Shown here: in pieces, positions 52,874 to 62,374 of the stretch | Layout: every line of letters starts with the position of its first letter | Position numbering within the stretch: position 1 is the first letter of the stretch | The notes under the pieces: model-generated | Database searches by the model: none | Told to the model about the DNA's origin: nothing | What the model saw: the letters and a program-made list of their open reading frames with translations, nothing else | Position numbers and translations under genes: made by a program | Assembly: GCF_029623345.1 (NCBI RefSeq) | Contig: NZ_JAPYKH010000019.1 | Coordinates: forward strand, 1-64,000 | Reading direction: 5' to 3' | From: Sphingomonas phyllosphaerae | Lineage (GTDB): Bacteria; Pseudomonadota; Alphaproteobacteria; Sphingomonadales; Sphingomonadaceae | DNA: 64,000 bases

Positions 52874-54166
52874 TTACGCCTTCACCTCCAACCGCGGCAC
52901 CAGCAGGTGGACCAGCAGCAGCGCCAGCAGATAGGCGCTGCCCGCCCAGACGAACACCGGCAGGTAGCTCCCGACCCGCTCGAGCACCTCGCCGACGTAG
53001 CGCGCCATGATCATGCCGCCGACCGCGCCGGCCGCGCCGCCGATCCCCATCACCGAAGCGACCGAGCGCGACGGGAAGGTGTCCGACACCATCGTGTAGA
53101 GGTTGCTCGACCAGCCCTGGTGCGCCGCCGCCGCCACGCCGATGATCGCCACCGCCGCCCACAGGCTGGAGACCGTGGTGGCGAAGAAGATCGGCAGCAC
53201 CAGGATCGCGCTCGCCAGCAGCGCCAGCTTGCGTCCGGCGTTGACGCTGTAGCCGCGCTTGATCAGCCAGGACGACAGCCACCCGCCGCCGATGCTGCCG
53301 ACGTCGGCGAGCAGGTAGACCGCGATCAGCGGCGGGCCGAAGGTCTTGAGGTCGAGCCCGTGGCGCTTGGCGAAGAAGTCGGGCAGCCAGAACAGGAACA
53401 GGTACCAGACCGGGTCGGTCATGAACTTGGCGACGATGAACGCCCAGGTGCCGCGGTGCCGGAACAGCGACGCCCAAGACGGGCGCGGCGCCGCGGCGTT
53501 GAGCTCGTCGGCATGCTGGTCCGAGGTGATATAGGCCAGCTCCTCGGGCGAGACGCGCGGGTGCTGCGCTGGCGCGCGATAGAAGGCCAGCCACGCCGCC
53601 AGCCAGGCAAAACCGAGCAGTCCGGTGATGATGAAGGCGGCCTGCCAGCCGTAGCGGAGCGCGAGAATCGGCACCACGATCGGAGTCGCGATCGCGCCGA
53701 CATTGGCGCCGGCGTTGAGAATGCCCGCGGCAAGCGCGCGCTCCTTTTTCGGGAACCACTCGGCAACCGACTTGATCGCGGCGGGGAAGTTGGCGGACTC
53801 GCCCAGCCCCAGCGCGAAGCGCGCCAGCGCGAAGCCGCTCGGGCTGCGCACCAGCGCGTGAAACAGCGCGGCGAGGCTCCATAGCGTGATCGCGACGGCA
53901 TAGCCGACCTTCGACCCGATCCGGTCGATCACCGCGCCACAGGCGAGCAGGCCGATCGCATAGGCCGCCTGGAACCAGAAGACGATCATGCCGTAATCGA
54001 CCTCGCTCCAGCCCAGCTCGGTCTGCAAGGTGGGCTTGAGGATGCCGATGATCTGGCGGTCGATGTAATTGATCGTGGTGGCGAAGAAGAGCAGAGCGCA
54101 GATCGTCCAGCGCACGCGCCCGCGCGGCCTGACCGCCGGCGGACTCACCTCAGCTGCTGAACTCAC
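52874..54166 (-). CDS. ExuT-like hexuronate/H+ symporter (MFS)
   Basis: A 430-residue inner-membrane carrier of the anion:cation symporter branch of the major facilitator superfamily, with 12 predicted helices. Typical parts are FFATTINYIDRQIIGILKP in helix 1, GSKVGYAVAITLWSLAALFH, and RFALGLGESANFPAAIKSVA then EWFPKKERALAAGILNAG. It should bring glucuronate or galacturonate into the cytoplasm, judging by its place as the last gene after uxuA-uxaC-uxuB, 37 bases downstream of uxuB. The GTG at 54166 has GGGAGG 6 bases upstream. The C-terminus LLVHLLVPRLEVKA is family-like. Confidence 0.9.
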   Translation of the reverse strand: MSSAAEVSPPAVRPRGRVRWTICALLFFATTINYIDRQIIGILKPTLQTELGWSEVDYGMIVFWFQAAYAIGLLACGAVIDRIGSKVGYAVAITLWSLAALFHALVRSPSGFALARFALGLGESANFPAAIKSVAEWFPKKERALAAGILNAGANVGAIATPIVVPILALRYGWQAAFIITGLLGFAWLAAWLAFYRAPAQHPRVSPEELAYITSDQHADELNAAAPRPSWASLFRHRGTWAFIVAKFMTDPVWYLFLFWLPDFFAKRHGLDLKTFGPPLIAVYLLADVGSIGGGWLSSWLIKRGYSVNAGRKLALLASAILVLPIFFATTVSSLWAAVAIIGVAAAAHQGWSSNLYTMVSDTFPSRSVASVMGIGGAAGAVGGMIMARYVGEVLERVGSYLPVFVWAGSAYLLALLLVHLLVPRLEVKA

Positions 54167-54203
54167 TCGACCCTCCCGCAGCGGCGCCTGCCGCCCTCTC
54201 GTT

Positions 54204-55598
54204 TCAACCGTCGCGCAGCCGCGCGTCGAGCGCCGCGCGGTCTTCCGCGTCGGCTTGCCAATGGTCGGCGAACAGCCCGCGCTCGCCGAACAGCGACGCG
54301 ACGATCCCGCTCTCGCCGACCTCGCGCCACAGCGCCGCGAGCCGCTCCGCCATCGGGTCGTTGACCGGCGCGCCGTCGCCGCGGACGTGGCGCAGCCACG
54401 CCGCCAGCGCCGTCAGTGTCGCGGGGCAGCGGCGGCCCTTCGCTGCGCTGGCGCGCAAGGTCGCGAGCCAGCGCTGCGGGATCTTTTGCGAGCCGTCCAT
54501 CGCGATCTGGATCAGCGAATGCGGCAGCGCCGGGTTGGCGAAGCGCGCGAACAGCGCGTCGGCGTAGGCGCCGAGGTCCTGCTCCGGCGCCGGGGTGAGG
54601 CTGGCCGCGGCCTCGTCGCGCATCAGCGGCTCGACGATGGCGCGAATCGTGGGATCGGCGACGGCCTGATGGACGAACTGATGCCCGCGCTCCAGCCCGA
54701 GATAGGCAAGCGCCGAGTGCGCGCCGTTGAGCATCCGCAGCTTGGCGAACTCATAAGGCGCGACATCGGCTACCAGCTGCGCGCCGGCCAGTTCCCAGCG
54801 CGGACGGCGCGTCGCGAACCGGTCCTCGATCACCCATTGCATGAAGGGCTCGGTGGTTACTGCGGCGGCGTCGTACAGGCCGATCGCGGCGGCGGTGCGC
54901 TCCAGGTCGGCGTCGCGCGCGGCGGGGACGATGCGGTCGACCATCGTCGACGGACAGGCGCACTCCGCCTCGAACCACGCGCGCAGGCCCGGATCGGAGC
55001 GATCGAGCCACGCGCCGAGCGAGGCCGCGAGCGCTGCGCCGTTGTGCGCGAGATTGTCGCAGCTCACCAGCGTCAGGCCGCCGGCACCGGAGGCGCGGCG
55101 ATCCGCGAGCGCGCGCGAGAGATGGTGGTAGATCGTGCCCCCCGCCGTCTCGACCGAAGCGACGTCGAGTGCGCCATCGGGACCGCGGTGATAGCCTTTC
55201 TCGGTGACGGTCAGCGTGACGAGCGACGTGGTGGGTGCGGAGAGCACCATGCGCAGCCGTTCGCCGTCGCGCGGCGCCACCAGCATGTCGCGCAGCGCAC
55301 CGACCAGCGCGACCCGCTCGCCCGCGGCGGAGCGTTGGGTCACGGTGTAGAGCCCGTCCTGCGGCAGCAACGCCTCCGCCACCGCGGGCGAGCGCAGCGA
55401 CACGCCGGTGATCGCGAAGTCGCGGTCGCCCGCCGACATCGCCGCATCGGTATAGACCGCCTGATGCGCGCGGTGGAAGGCGCCGAGCCCGAGATGGACG
55501 ATCCCAGTGGCCTGCGCGGTGCGGTCGTACCCAGGGCGCATGACGCTCTCGGGCAGCCGATCGACGGTGGCAGGCGACAGCCGCTCCGCGCCGCTCAC
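54204..55598 (-). CDS. uxuB: Fructuronate reductase (mannitol dehydrogenase family)
   Basis: A 464-residue cytosolic NAD-dependent enzyme reducing D-fructuronate to D-mannonate. Signatures: GIVHLGLGAFHRAHQAVY for NAD binding, VSCDNLAHNG, MVDRIVPA, EPFMQWVIEDRF, and the active-site AKLRMLNGAHSALAYLG with its conserved Lys. The GTG at 55598 overlaps the uxaC stop as GTGA and gives the usual family length; an ATG at 55541 is a shorter option. By family alone it could be tagaturonate reductase (UxaB is similar) or mannitol dehydrogenase, but the uxuA partner favours the fructuronate branch. Confidence 0.9.
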   Translation of the reverse strand: MSGAERLSPATVDRLPESVMRPGYDRTAQATGIVHLGLGAFHRAHQAVYTDAAMSAGDRDFAITGVSLRSPAVAEALLPQDGLYTVTQRSAAGERVALVGALRDMLVAPRDGERLRMVLSAPTTSLVTLTVTEKGYHRGPDGALDVASVETAGGTIYHHLSRALADRRASGAGGLTLVSCDNLAHNGAALAASLGAWLDRSDPGLRAWFEAECACPSTMVDRIVPAARDADLERTAAAIGLYDAAAVTTEPFMQWVIEDRFATRRPRWELAGAQLVADVAPYEFAKLRMLNGAHSALAYLGLERGHQFVHQAVADPTIRAIVEPLMRDEAAASLTPAPEQDLGAYADALFARFANPALPHSLIQIAMDGSQKIPQRWLATLRASAAKGRRCPATLTALAAWLRHVRGDGAPVNDPMAERLAALWREVGESGIVASLFGERGLFADHWQADAEDRAALDARLRDG

Positions 55599-57007
55599 AG
55601 CTTGTACGCCTTCCGCACGAGCCCGACCGTGAGATCCCGCGCCAGCTCGGCCGCCTCCCAGTCCTCGAGCCGATGCTCGGCGACGAGCCGCGCGAGATAA
55701 TGGCAGTCGATCCGCCGCGCGACATCGTGGCGCGCCGGGATCGAGAGGAAGGCGCGGGTGTCGTCGTTGAACCCGACCGTGTTGTAGAAGCCCGCGGTCT
55801 CGGTCGTCATTTCGCGGTAGCGCAACATGCCTTCGGGTGAGTCGTGGAACCACCACGCCGGCCCCAGCCGCAGGCACGGGTAATGGCCCGCGAGCGGCGC
55901 CAGCTCGCGCGCATAGGTGGTCTCGTCGAGCGTGAAGAGGATCAGCGTAAAGCGCGGATCGTTGCCGACCACGTCGAGCAACGGCTTGAGCGCCTCGACG
56001 AACTCGATCCGCAGCGGGATGTCGGCGCCTTTGTCGCGGCCGTGGCTCTCGAACAGCCGGCGATTGTGGTTGCGGTACGATCCCGGGTGGAGCTGCATGA
56101 CCATCCCGTCCTCGACGCTCATCTTGGCCATCTCGGTGAGCATCTGCGCGCGGAACAGCTCGGCGTCCGCCGCGTCCCAGCTCCCGCCCGCGATCCGCGC
56201 GAACAGTGCCTCGGCCTCGCCGGCGGAGAGGTTGGCGGTGCGCGCGCTGGGATGACCGTGGTCGGTCGCGGTCGCGCCCGCGGCACGGAAGTCGGCGCGG
56301 CGCTGACGGTGCGCGGCGAGGTAGCCGCGCCAGCACCACACATCCTCGCCGGTCAGCTCGGCGAAACGCGCCATCGCGGGCTTGAACTGCTCATGTTCGA
56401 CGTCGATCACGCCGTCGGGGCGATAGGTCGTGACAATGCGCCCGCCCCAGCCCGACTCGCGAATCCGGCGATGCGAGTCGAGCGGATCGTCCGCCCCTTC
56501 GGTCGTCGCGAGAAACTCGATCCCGAACCGGTCGAACAGCGCGCGCGCGCGGAAGGCGGGCGTGGCCAGCTGCTCGTTGATGCGATCGTAATAGAGGTCG
56601 GCGGTCTCGGCCTCGAGCGCGACGTCGAAGCCGAACACCTCGGCGAAGACATAGTCGAGCCACAGCCGCGACGGGGTGCCGCGAAACAGGTGGTAATGGT
56701 CCGCGAAGACGCGCCACGCCGCGCGCGGATCGGTCGCGGGCGTACCGGCGCGCGAGGGGATGGCGAGATCGTCGAGCGCGACGCCCTGCGAGTGGAGCAT
56801 GCGGAAGACGTAGTGATCGGGCGCGAGCAGCAGCTCGGTCGCATTCTGCCAGCGCGAGTCCTCGGCGAACCAGCGCGGATCGGTATGGCCGTGCGGGCTG
56901 ACGATCGGCAGCGCGCCGATCTCGGCGTACAGCGCGCGCGCGATGTCGCGCTGGATCGGATCGCTCGGGAACAGCCGATCGGGATGGAGCCGCAGCGCGC
57001 GCGTCAT
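55595..57007 (-). CDS. uxaC: Glucuronate isomerase
   Basis: A 470-residue cytosolic enzyme isomerising D-glucuronate to D-fructuronate and D-galacturonate to D-tagaturonate. Signatures: LFPSDPIQRDIARALYAEI, LPIVSPHGHTDPRWFAED with metal-site residues, HYHLFRGTPSRLWLDYVF, EFLATTEGADDPLDSHR, GMVMQLHPGSYRNHN, FTLILFTLDETTYAREL and PAWWFHDSPEGMLRYRE. The ATG at 57007 overlaps the uxuA stop (ATGA). The open frame to 57397 is a shadow of uxuA. Middle gene of a three-gene overlapping set. Confidence 0.95.
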   Translation of the reverse strand: MTRALRLHPDRLFPSDPIQRDIARALYAEIGALPIVSPHGHTDPRWFAEDSRWQNATELLLAPDHYVFRMLHSQGVALDDLAIPSRAGTPATDPRAAWRVFADHYHLFRGTPSRLWLDYVFAEVFGFDVALEAETADLYYDRINEQLATPAFRARALFDRFGIEFLATTEGADDPLDSHRRIRESGWGGRIVTTYRPDGVIDVEHEQFKPAMARFAELTGEDVWCWRGYLAAHRQRRADFRAAGATATDHGHPSARTANLSAGEAEALFARIAGGSWDAADAELFRAQMLTEMAKMSVEDGMVMQLHPGSYRNHNRRLFESHGRDKGADIPLRIEFVEALKPLLDVVGNDPRFTLILFTLDETTYARELAPLAGHYPCLRLGPAWWFHDSPEGMLRYREMTTETAGFYNTVGFNDDTRAFLSIPARHDVARRIDCHYLARLVAEHRLEDWEAAELARDLTVGLVRKAYKL

Positions 57008-58200
57008 GCCAGCGCCTCCGCGCGCGCCCCGGCAAGCGCGTGGGCGATGCCGCGCTCGGCGCCGCGCAGCTCGGCGAGCCCGCGCATCCGGCCGAGCAGC
57101 GAGTAGCCGGGATTGGTCACGCGCGAGAGGTCGTCGAGCATCTGGTGTCCGTGGTCGGGGCGCATCGGGATCGAGCGATCCTCGCGCTGCTGGAGACGGT
57201 GGACCGCGGCGATCACCGCGGTCATGCCGGCGTCGCCCTCGAGGTGCGCCGCCTCGTGGAACGTTCCCCCGCGCGCATCGCCGCTCTCGCGCTGGACCGA
57301 GCGCAGGTGGAGGAAGCCGATCCGCTCGCCGAGCCGGTCGACCATCCCCGGCAGGTCGTTGTCCGGCCGCGCGCCGAACGACCCCGCGCAGAAGCACAGG
57401 CCGTTGGCGCGGCTCGGCACGCGCGCGAACAGGTCGGCGACGTCGGCCTCGGTGCTGACCACGCGCGGCAGGCCGAAGAGCGCGAAGGGCGGATCGTCGG
57501 GATGGACCACCAGGTGCAGGCCGAGCTCCTCCGCCACCGGGCAGACCGCCTCGAGGAAGGCGACGTGATGGGCGTGGAGCGCGGCGGCATCCACCCCATC
57601 ATAGCTGGCCAGGGCGGCGCGGAAGTCCTCGATCGAGAAGCTCTCCTCGCTGCCCGGCAGGCCGGCGATGATGTTGCGCTCGAGCCGGCGGCGCGCGTCC
57701 TCGTCCATGCCGGCGAGGCGGCGCTCGGCGCGCTCGATCAGGTCGCTGGCATAGTCGCGTTCGGCGCCGGCGCGGCGCAGCACGAAGAGGTCGAAGGCGG
57801 CGGCCGCCTCATGTTCGTAGCGCAGCGCACGCGCGCCGTCGGGCAGCTCCCAGCCGAGATCGGTGCGGGTCCAATCGAGCACCGGCATGAAATTATAGGT
57901 GACGACGCGGATGCCTGCGGCGGCGAGATGGCGCAGGCTCGAGCGATAGGCGTCGACCAGCTCGTTCCAGCGCGGCCCGCGCGTCTTGATCTCCTCGTGG
58001 ACCGGCAAGCTCTCCACCACGGTCCAGCCGAGCCCTACCGCGGCGATGGTCGCGCGCCGCTCGGCGATCGCCGCTGCGCTCCACACGGCGCCGTTGGGCA
58101 CCTCGTGGAGCGCGGTGACGACCTCGGTGGCGCCGGTCTGGCGGATGTCGCGCAGCGTCACCGGGTCGGACGGGCCGAACCAGCGCATCGTCTGCGTCAT
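57004..58200 (-). CDS. uxuA: Mannonate dehydratase
   Basis: A 398-residue cytosolic enzyme dehydrating D-mannonate to 2-keto-3-deoxy-D-gluconate, the product fed to the Entner-Doudoroff pathway. Signatures: TMRWFGPSDPVTLRDIRQ, GATEVVTALHEVPNGAVW, VVTYNFMPVLDWTRTDL, HLVVHPDDPPFALFGLPRVV, CFCAGSFGARPDND, FLHLRSVQRE and MRPDHGHQMLDDL. I chose the ATG at 58200, where the family begins and which gives the usual length; ATGs at 58230, 58260 and 58263 are in frame and would sit closer to the receptor stop. It starts 70 bases after the receptor gene and overlaps uxaC. Confidence 0.93.
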   Translation of the reverse strand: MTQTMRWFGPSDPVTLRDIRQTGATEVVTALHEVPNGAVWSAAAIAERRATIAAVGLGWTVVESLPVHEEIKTRGPRWNELVDAYRSSLRHLAAAGIRVVTYNFMPVLDWTRTDLGWELPDGARALRYEHEAAAAFDLFVLRRAGAERDYASDLIERAERRLAGMDEDARRRLERNIIAGLPGSEESFSIEDFRAALASYDGVDAAALHAHHVAFLEAVCPVAEELGLHLVVHPDDPPFALFGLPRVVSTEADVADLFARVPSRANGLCFCAGSFGARPDNDLPGMVDRLGERIGFLHLRSVQRESGDARGGTFHEAAHLEGDAGMTAVIAAVHRLQQREDRSIPMRPDHGHQMLDDLSRVTNPGYSLLGRMRGLAELRGAERGIAHALAGARAEALA

Positions 58201-58270
58201 CCACCGCACCCGCCCGTCCTGTCGCGCCATCCGCCCGTCCCCGCTGTCGCCCCGAAACATCATCCGCGGC

Positions 58271-61200
58271 TCAGAACACGAAATTCACCGCCAGCGCAAA
58301 GGTGCGACCGAAATACGCGGTGTAGAGCGGGTCCTTGCGCTGAGTGTCGACGGTAAGCCGGTTGGTCTCGTTGGTGATGTTCTGCACCTCCGCGATCAGC
58401 TTGACGTTTTCGGTCAGGTTGTACGACGCCGAGGCGTCGACGAAGATCGAACTGGCGTTCGAGGTCGAGTCCGCGTCGACCGAGCCGCTCGGGACCGCGG
58501 TGAGGAACGAGGCGCGATAGTTCACTGTCGAGCGGATACTGAAGCGGCTGTCCTCATAGTAAAGCGTCCCGCTCGCGGTCTCGGGCGACAGACCGACCAA
58601 CGGCGCGGTGCGCGAGAGCGTCGGCGAGATGATGTAGTTGATGTTCGACCGCACCCGCGTGAAATTGCCCAATGCGCCGAAGTTCTTGAGGAAGCCCGGC
58701 AGGAAGGTGAAGGGCAGTTGCACGTTCGCCTCGAAGCCGCGCAGCGGACCACCCGGGGTGTTGTTGCTGCGCTGGACGGTGAACTGATCGCCCGGGCGCA
58801 GCTGCGTGCCGTTGAGCAGCGAGAGCGGCAGGCCGATGTCCTGGAAGGCGACGCTGGCGCTGGTCGTCTGGATGTAGGTCTCGATGTTCTTGTAGAAATA
58901 CGCCACCGACAGCAGCGAGCCGGGGCGGAAATACCATTCCAGCGCGGCGTCGAACGTGTTGGCGCGGATCGGTTCGAGGAACGGGTTGCTGAACGAGGCG
59001 GTCTGGATCACCAGATTGGCCGAGCCCGAGGGGATCAGCTGGCCGTAAGCGGGGCGCGACATCACGCGCGCCGCCGAGAGGCGCGCGATCAGGTCGGGCG
59101 TAACGTCCAGCGCGAGGTTCATCGACGGCAGCCAGTCCTCGTAGGAACGGCTCACCTCGGAAATGACGTAGCGCGACGGGTAGGTCGACCCCGCCGGCGC
59201 GGCGGTGGTGATCGGGCCATAGGTGTCGAGGCTGGTGTGGACGTAGCGCACGCCCGCGTCGCCGCGCAACGTCACCGGCAGGATGTCCTGCGTGTCGAAC
59301 TTCACCATGGCGTAGCCCGACTTGTACTTCTCCTCGACGCCGCCGTAGGTGCCCTTGGCGCACTCGATGCTGCAATAGACGTAGCTGTCGAGCCCGACCG
59401 CGTCGCGGAACTTGTCCGGGTCGACCGAGACGAAGTCCTGCAGCTGGCCGTCGAGGTTCTTGCCGATCCCCGTGGTCGTGAAGGTGATGTCCGCCAGCGA
59501 GACGCCGGCGGGCAAGGCCAACGGACTGTTGGTGGCGAGCTGGCGCTCGCGCGCGGTGTATTTGTTGGTGCGGTACTGGCCGCCGAACTGGATGGTGAAG
59601 CCCTGCGCCGGCTTCCAGTCGCCGTTAAGCTCGAAGGTCTTGCTGACGATCGTGTTGCGGCGGATAAAGTTGGAGAGCTGGCCGCGCTGGTCGCCGTTGG
59701 CGAGTGGCGGACCGTATTGGAACAAGGTCGGATCGGTCGTTTCGATGCCGTAGCCGATCTTGGGGATGTCGGGATTGTCGCGGAAGTCGATCGACCAGTT
59801 GCGCGAGTCGTTCGAATCGATCGCCACCTGCAAGCGATTTACGTCGAGCCGCGACTCGTTGATGCCGGCCAGGCCGAACACCCGGAAGCTGTCCGAGAAG
59901 CGATGGTCGAAATTGAAGTTGGCCTGCTTATACTCGGACGTGAAGCGCTCGCTCTGCATCTCGGAGCGCAGGTCGACGCCGTCGAACAGGCCGTGGACCA
60001 GCGAGCCGTTGTCGTCGACCTCGATCTCGCGCACCGAGGTGAGCGGCTGGCCGTTGTTCGAGATCGCGCGGCCGAACGAACGCGCGTCGAAATAGGTGTC
60101 GAGCCGGTCGACCTTGAAGCGCGAGTAGAGCCCGTCAAGCGAGATGTCGGTGTTGTCGCTCGGCTTCCACTGGAAGGTCAGCGATCCCGCGATGCGCTGC
60201 TGATCCTGGCTGCTGCGCACCGGGCGCGGCAGGCGCGGTAGATAGACGCCGCCGCCCGGCCGCCCGTTCACGCCGGTGCGGCTCATGATGTAGTCATAGG
60301 CCGCCTGGGTGCCGGTGCGCGGGTTGTTGGTGCTGCAATTGTTGGCGTCCGAACCGATCGAGGCGCCGCTCGGCTGCGTATAGCCGACGCCGGGGCTGGT
60401 CACCGCGCCGCCGTTATAGGTGTAGCCGACGGGCGTGCAGAAGGGGAAGATCACGCCCGCATTGGCGCTGCCGTTCGGCTGAGCGAGGCCGTAGACCGTG
60501 GTCGGCACGACATCGACCGCCGAATAGGCATATTCGTCGATGCGGCGCTTTGAATAGGCGACGCTGGCGAGCACGCCGAACGTATCGCCGAACTGCTTGG
60601 AGACGAGCGCTGACAGGCGCGGGTCGACGTCCTTCTTGATGTCGTTGTAGATCCCGCGTGCGGTACCGGAGAAGACGAACGACTTCTTCTGGTCGAACGG
60701 CTTGGGCGCCCGCAGATCGACGGTTGCGCCGAGCGAGCCCTCCTCAACGTCGGCCGAGGTGGTCTTGCGCACCGACAGCGCCGAGAAGATCTCGGTCGGG
60801 AAGGTGACGAAGTCGAACGAGCGGCCGGTGGCGACGCCGCCGCGGATGTCGCTGCCGCTGACCTGCGACACGCCCTCCATGCCGTTGATGCGGACGCGCG
60901 TGAACTGCGCGCCGAGACCGCGCACCGAGATGTTGCGCCCCTCGCCGCCGTCGCCGCGCGACAGCGCCACGCCGGGAATGCGCTGCATCGATTCGGCGAG
61001 GTTGGAATCGGGGAACTTGCCGATATCCTCGGCGACGATGCTGTCGACCGCCGCGGTTTCGGCGCGCTTCTGATTGAGCGCGCTGTTGAGCGAGGCGCGG
61101 AAGCCGGTGACGACGATATCGTTGATCTGCGCCTCGCCGCCTTCCTGTACCGGCGATTGCGTGCCCTGCGCGTCGGTCGCGGGCGGCGCGGCGGGGGCGC

Positions 61201-61336
61201 CGGCGGAGACGACGTCGCCGGTGGCGGAGGGTGACGGCTGGTCCTGCGGCGCGGTCTGCGCGGCCGCGGCGCCCGCAATCAACGCGGCGAGCGCGCTCGA
61301 CGACACGAACAGAGCGCATTTGTGGCGATGGTGCAT
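58271..61336 (-). CDS. TonB-dependent receptor of the Xanthomonas/Caulobacter type
   Basis: A 1021-residue outer-membrane receptor. After the signal peptide (CALFVSSSALAALIAGAAAA) and a Pro/Ala spacer comes a TonB box (INDIVVTGFRASLNSALNQK), then the plug with SIVAEDIGKFPDSNLAESMQ, RIPGVALSRGDGGEGRNISV and NGMEGVSQVSG, and a long barrel ending in the terminal aromatic LAVNFVF. This subfamily imports plant-derived oligosaccharides. Placement directly before uxuA makes oligo-uronide or glucuronoside uptake the best guess. I chose the ATG at 61336, with GAGAGGGG upstream, over the GTG at 61342. Its promoter region holds a FadR-type dyad. Confidence 0.93.
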   Translation of the reverse strand: MHHRHKCALFVSSSALAALIAGAAAAQTAPQDQPSPSATGDVVSAGAPAAPPATDAQGTQSPVQEGGEAQINDIVVTGFRASLNSALNQKRAETAAVDSIVAEDIGKFPDSNLAESMQRIPGVALSRGDGGEGRNISVRGLGAQFTRVRINGMEGVSQVSGSDIRGGVATGRSFDFVTFPTEIFSALSVRKTTSADVEEGSLGATVDLRAPKPFDQKKSFVFSGTARGIYNDIKKDVDPRLSALVSKQFGDTFGVLASVAYSKRRIDEYAYSAVDVVPTTVYGLAQPNGSANAGVIFPFCTPVGYTYNGGAVTSPGVGYTQPSGASIGSDANNCSTNNPRTGTQAAYDYIMSRTGVNGRPGGGVYLPRLPRPVRSSQDQQRIAGSLTFQWKPSDNTDISLDGLYSRFKVDRLDTYFDARSFGRAISNNGQPLTSVREIEVDDNGSLVHGLFDGVDLRSEMQSERFTSEYKQANFNFDHRFSDSFRVFGLAGINESRLDVNRLQVAIDSNDSRNWSIDFRDNPDIPKIGYGIETTDPTLFQYGPPLANGDQRGQLSNFIRRNTIVSKTFELNGDWKPAQGFTIQFGGQYRTNKYTARERQLATNSPLALPAGVSLADITFTTTGIGKNLDGQLQDFVSVDPDKFRDAVGLDSYVYCSIECAKGTYGGVEEKYKSGYAMVKFDTQDILPVTLRGDAGVRYVHTSLDTYGPITTAAPAGSTYPSRYVISEVSRSYEDWLPSMNLALDVTPDLIARLSAARVMSRPAYGQLIPSGSANLVIQTASFSNPFLEPIRANTFDAALEWYFRPGSLLSVAYFYKNIETYIQTTSASVAFQDIGLPLSLLNGTQLRPGDQFTVQRSNNTPGGPLRGFEANVQLPFTFLPGFLKNFGALGNFTRVRSNINYIISPTLSRTAPLVGLSPETASGTLYYEDSRFSIRSTVNYRASFLTAVPSGSVDADSTSNASSIFVDASASYNLTENVKLIAEVQNITNETNRLTVDTQRKDPLYTAYFGRTFALAVNFVF

Positions 61337-61460
61337 GCCCACATCCCCTCTCCCAATATGCGCACGCTCGTCTCAGGCTCGCTGTGCGCCGGTGGTGCCG
61401 CCGCCGTCTGTGCGGCATGCGGTCGATGAGGGAGAGCTAACAGCTGCGAAGCTGTCTGGC

Positions 61461-61478
61461 AACTGGCCTGACCAGATT
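61461..61478. promoter_or_regulatory. FadR/GntR-type operator before hexuronate operon
   Basis: AACTGGCCTGACCAGATT has near-symmetric arms AACTGG and CCAGAT around CCTGA and closely resembles the E. coli FadR-type operator layout AACTGGTCnGACC. TACAAT on the minus strand (61476-61481) overlaps its edge as a -10 box would. It lies 125 bases before the receptor ATG and downstream of the GntR gene. Confidence 0.55.
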
Positions 61479-61498
61479 GTAGGAAATCGTGAGCAATC

Positions 61499-61625
61499 CT
61501 CCCCACCTGCGGGAAGGGGACCATGCGATGCATGGTGGAGGGGGCTCTCCACGCAGCGCAGCGCTCGCGGAAGCCCCCTCCTCCACCACCCTGGCGCGCG
61601 GCGGTTCCCCTCCCCGTGCCGGGGA
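61499..61625. repeat. Long imperfect inverted repeat before the receptor operon
   Basis: The segment begins CTCCCCACCTGCGGG and ends GTGCCGGGGAG; inside, GGTGGAGGGGGCT is mirrored by AGCCCCCTCCTCCACC. It is an imperfect, GC-rich palindrome of about 125 bases filling the gap between the GntR stop and the receptor promoter, and looks like a dispersed intergenic element. It may also end the GntR transcript. Confidence 0.6.
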
Positions 61626-61639
61626 GCAGCTTAGTCGCT

Positions 61640-62374
61640 CTACACCGTCCGCCTTGCCAGCGCACGACGGCGCTGGTCGGTCTCCTTGCGCGCGCGCTCC
61701 ACCGCCTCGGTTTCGGTGACGTCGAGCAGATAGTCGATCACGCGGCTGAGATGGTCGCGCATGGCATTGCGCGCATCGATCGGCGAGCGCGCCTCCAACG
61801 CGGCGAGGATGCGGCCGTGCTCGGCGAGCCGGCTTTCGGTGCCGAGGCTCCCCGCCTTCAGCAGCACCTCGCGCGCCAACGGCGAGCGGAAGCGCATGTC
61901 CCAGAAATCGGTCACAGCCGAAATGATAACGGCGTTGCCCGTCGCCTCGGCGATGGCGATGTGGAAGCGGCGATCGGCGTCCTCGGCGACCTCGTCGCGC
62001 GCCATGTCCCCCAGCAGGCCGCGCAGCTCGGCGAGTTGCTCCGCGTCGATCTCGGTCGCCGCCACCGCCGCCACCTCGCCCTCGAGCAGGCGCCGCGCCT
62101 CAGTGATCTCGAACGCGCCGATGTCGAGCTCCTGTTCGACGTGCGGCGTCGCGGCGGCAAGGACGAACACGCCCGAACCCTTGCGCGCCTCGACCAGCCC
62201 CTGCATCTCCAGCGCGATCATCGCCTCGCGGATCGTTGGCCGGCTCACGCCGAACCGCTCGGTCAGGTCGCGCTCGGCCGGCAGCCGCGCGCCGACGGGA
62301 TAGACGCCCGCGGCGATGTCGGCGACGATCGACTGCACGATCCTGCGGTATAATTTGCCGCCATGCTCGGCCAC
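61640..62374 (-). CDS. GntR-family (FadR/UxuR-like) transcription regulator
   Basis: A 244-residue repressor. The winged helix (about 8-75) shows GARLPAERDLTERFGVS, RPTIREAMIALEMQGLVEAR and KGSGVFV. The C-terminal FCD helical domain (about 95-230) has the metal-site residues in DADRRFHIAIAEATGN and the last His pair region LAEHGRIL and MRDHLSRV. This is the layout of UxuR/ExuR/FadR, which release DNA on binding an acidic ligand. Position upstream of the receptor-uxuA-uxaC-uxuB-exuT operon makes a hexuronate sensor likely. The GTG start has GAGGAG about 10 bases upstream. Confidence 0.93.
   Translation of the reverse strand: MAEHGGKLYRRIVQSIVADIAAGVYPVGARLPAERDLTERFGVSRPTIREAMIALEMQGLVEARKGSGVFVLAAATPHVEQELDIGAFEITEARRLLEGEVAAVAATEIDAEQLAELRGLLGDMARDEVAEDADRRFHIAIAEATGNAVIISAVTDFWDMRFRSPLAREVLLKAGSLGTESRLAEHGRILAALEARSPIDARNAMRDHLSRVIDYLLDVTETEAVERARKETDQRRRALARRTV

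Noticed and set aside
57986..60241. A 751-codon plus-strand frame across uxuA and the receptor
   Set aside because: It spans parts of two real genes on the other strand and has shadow composition.
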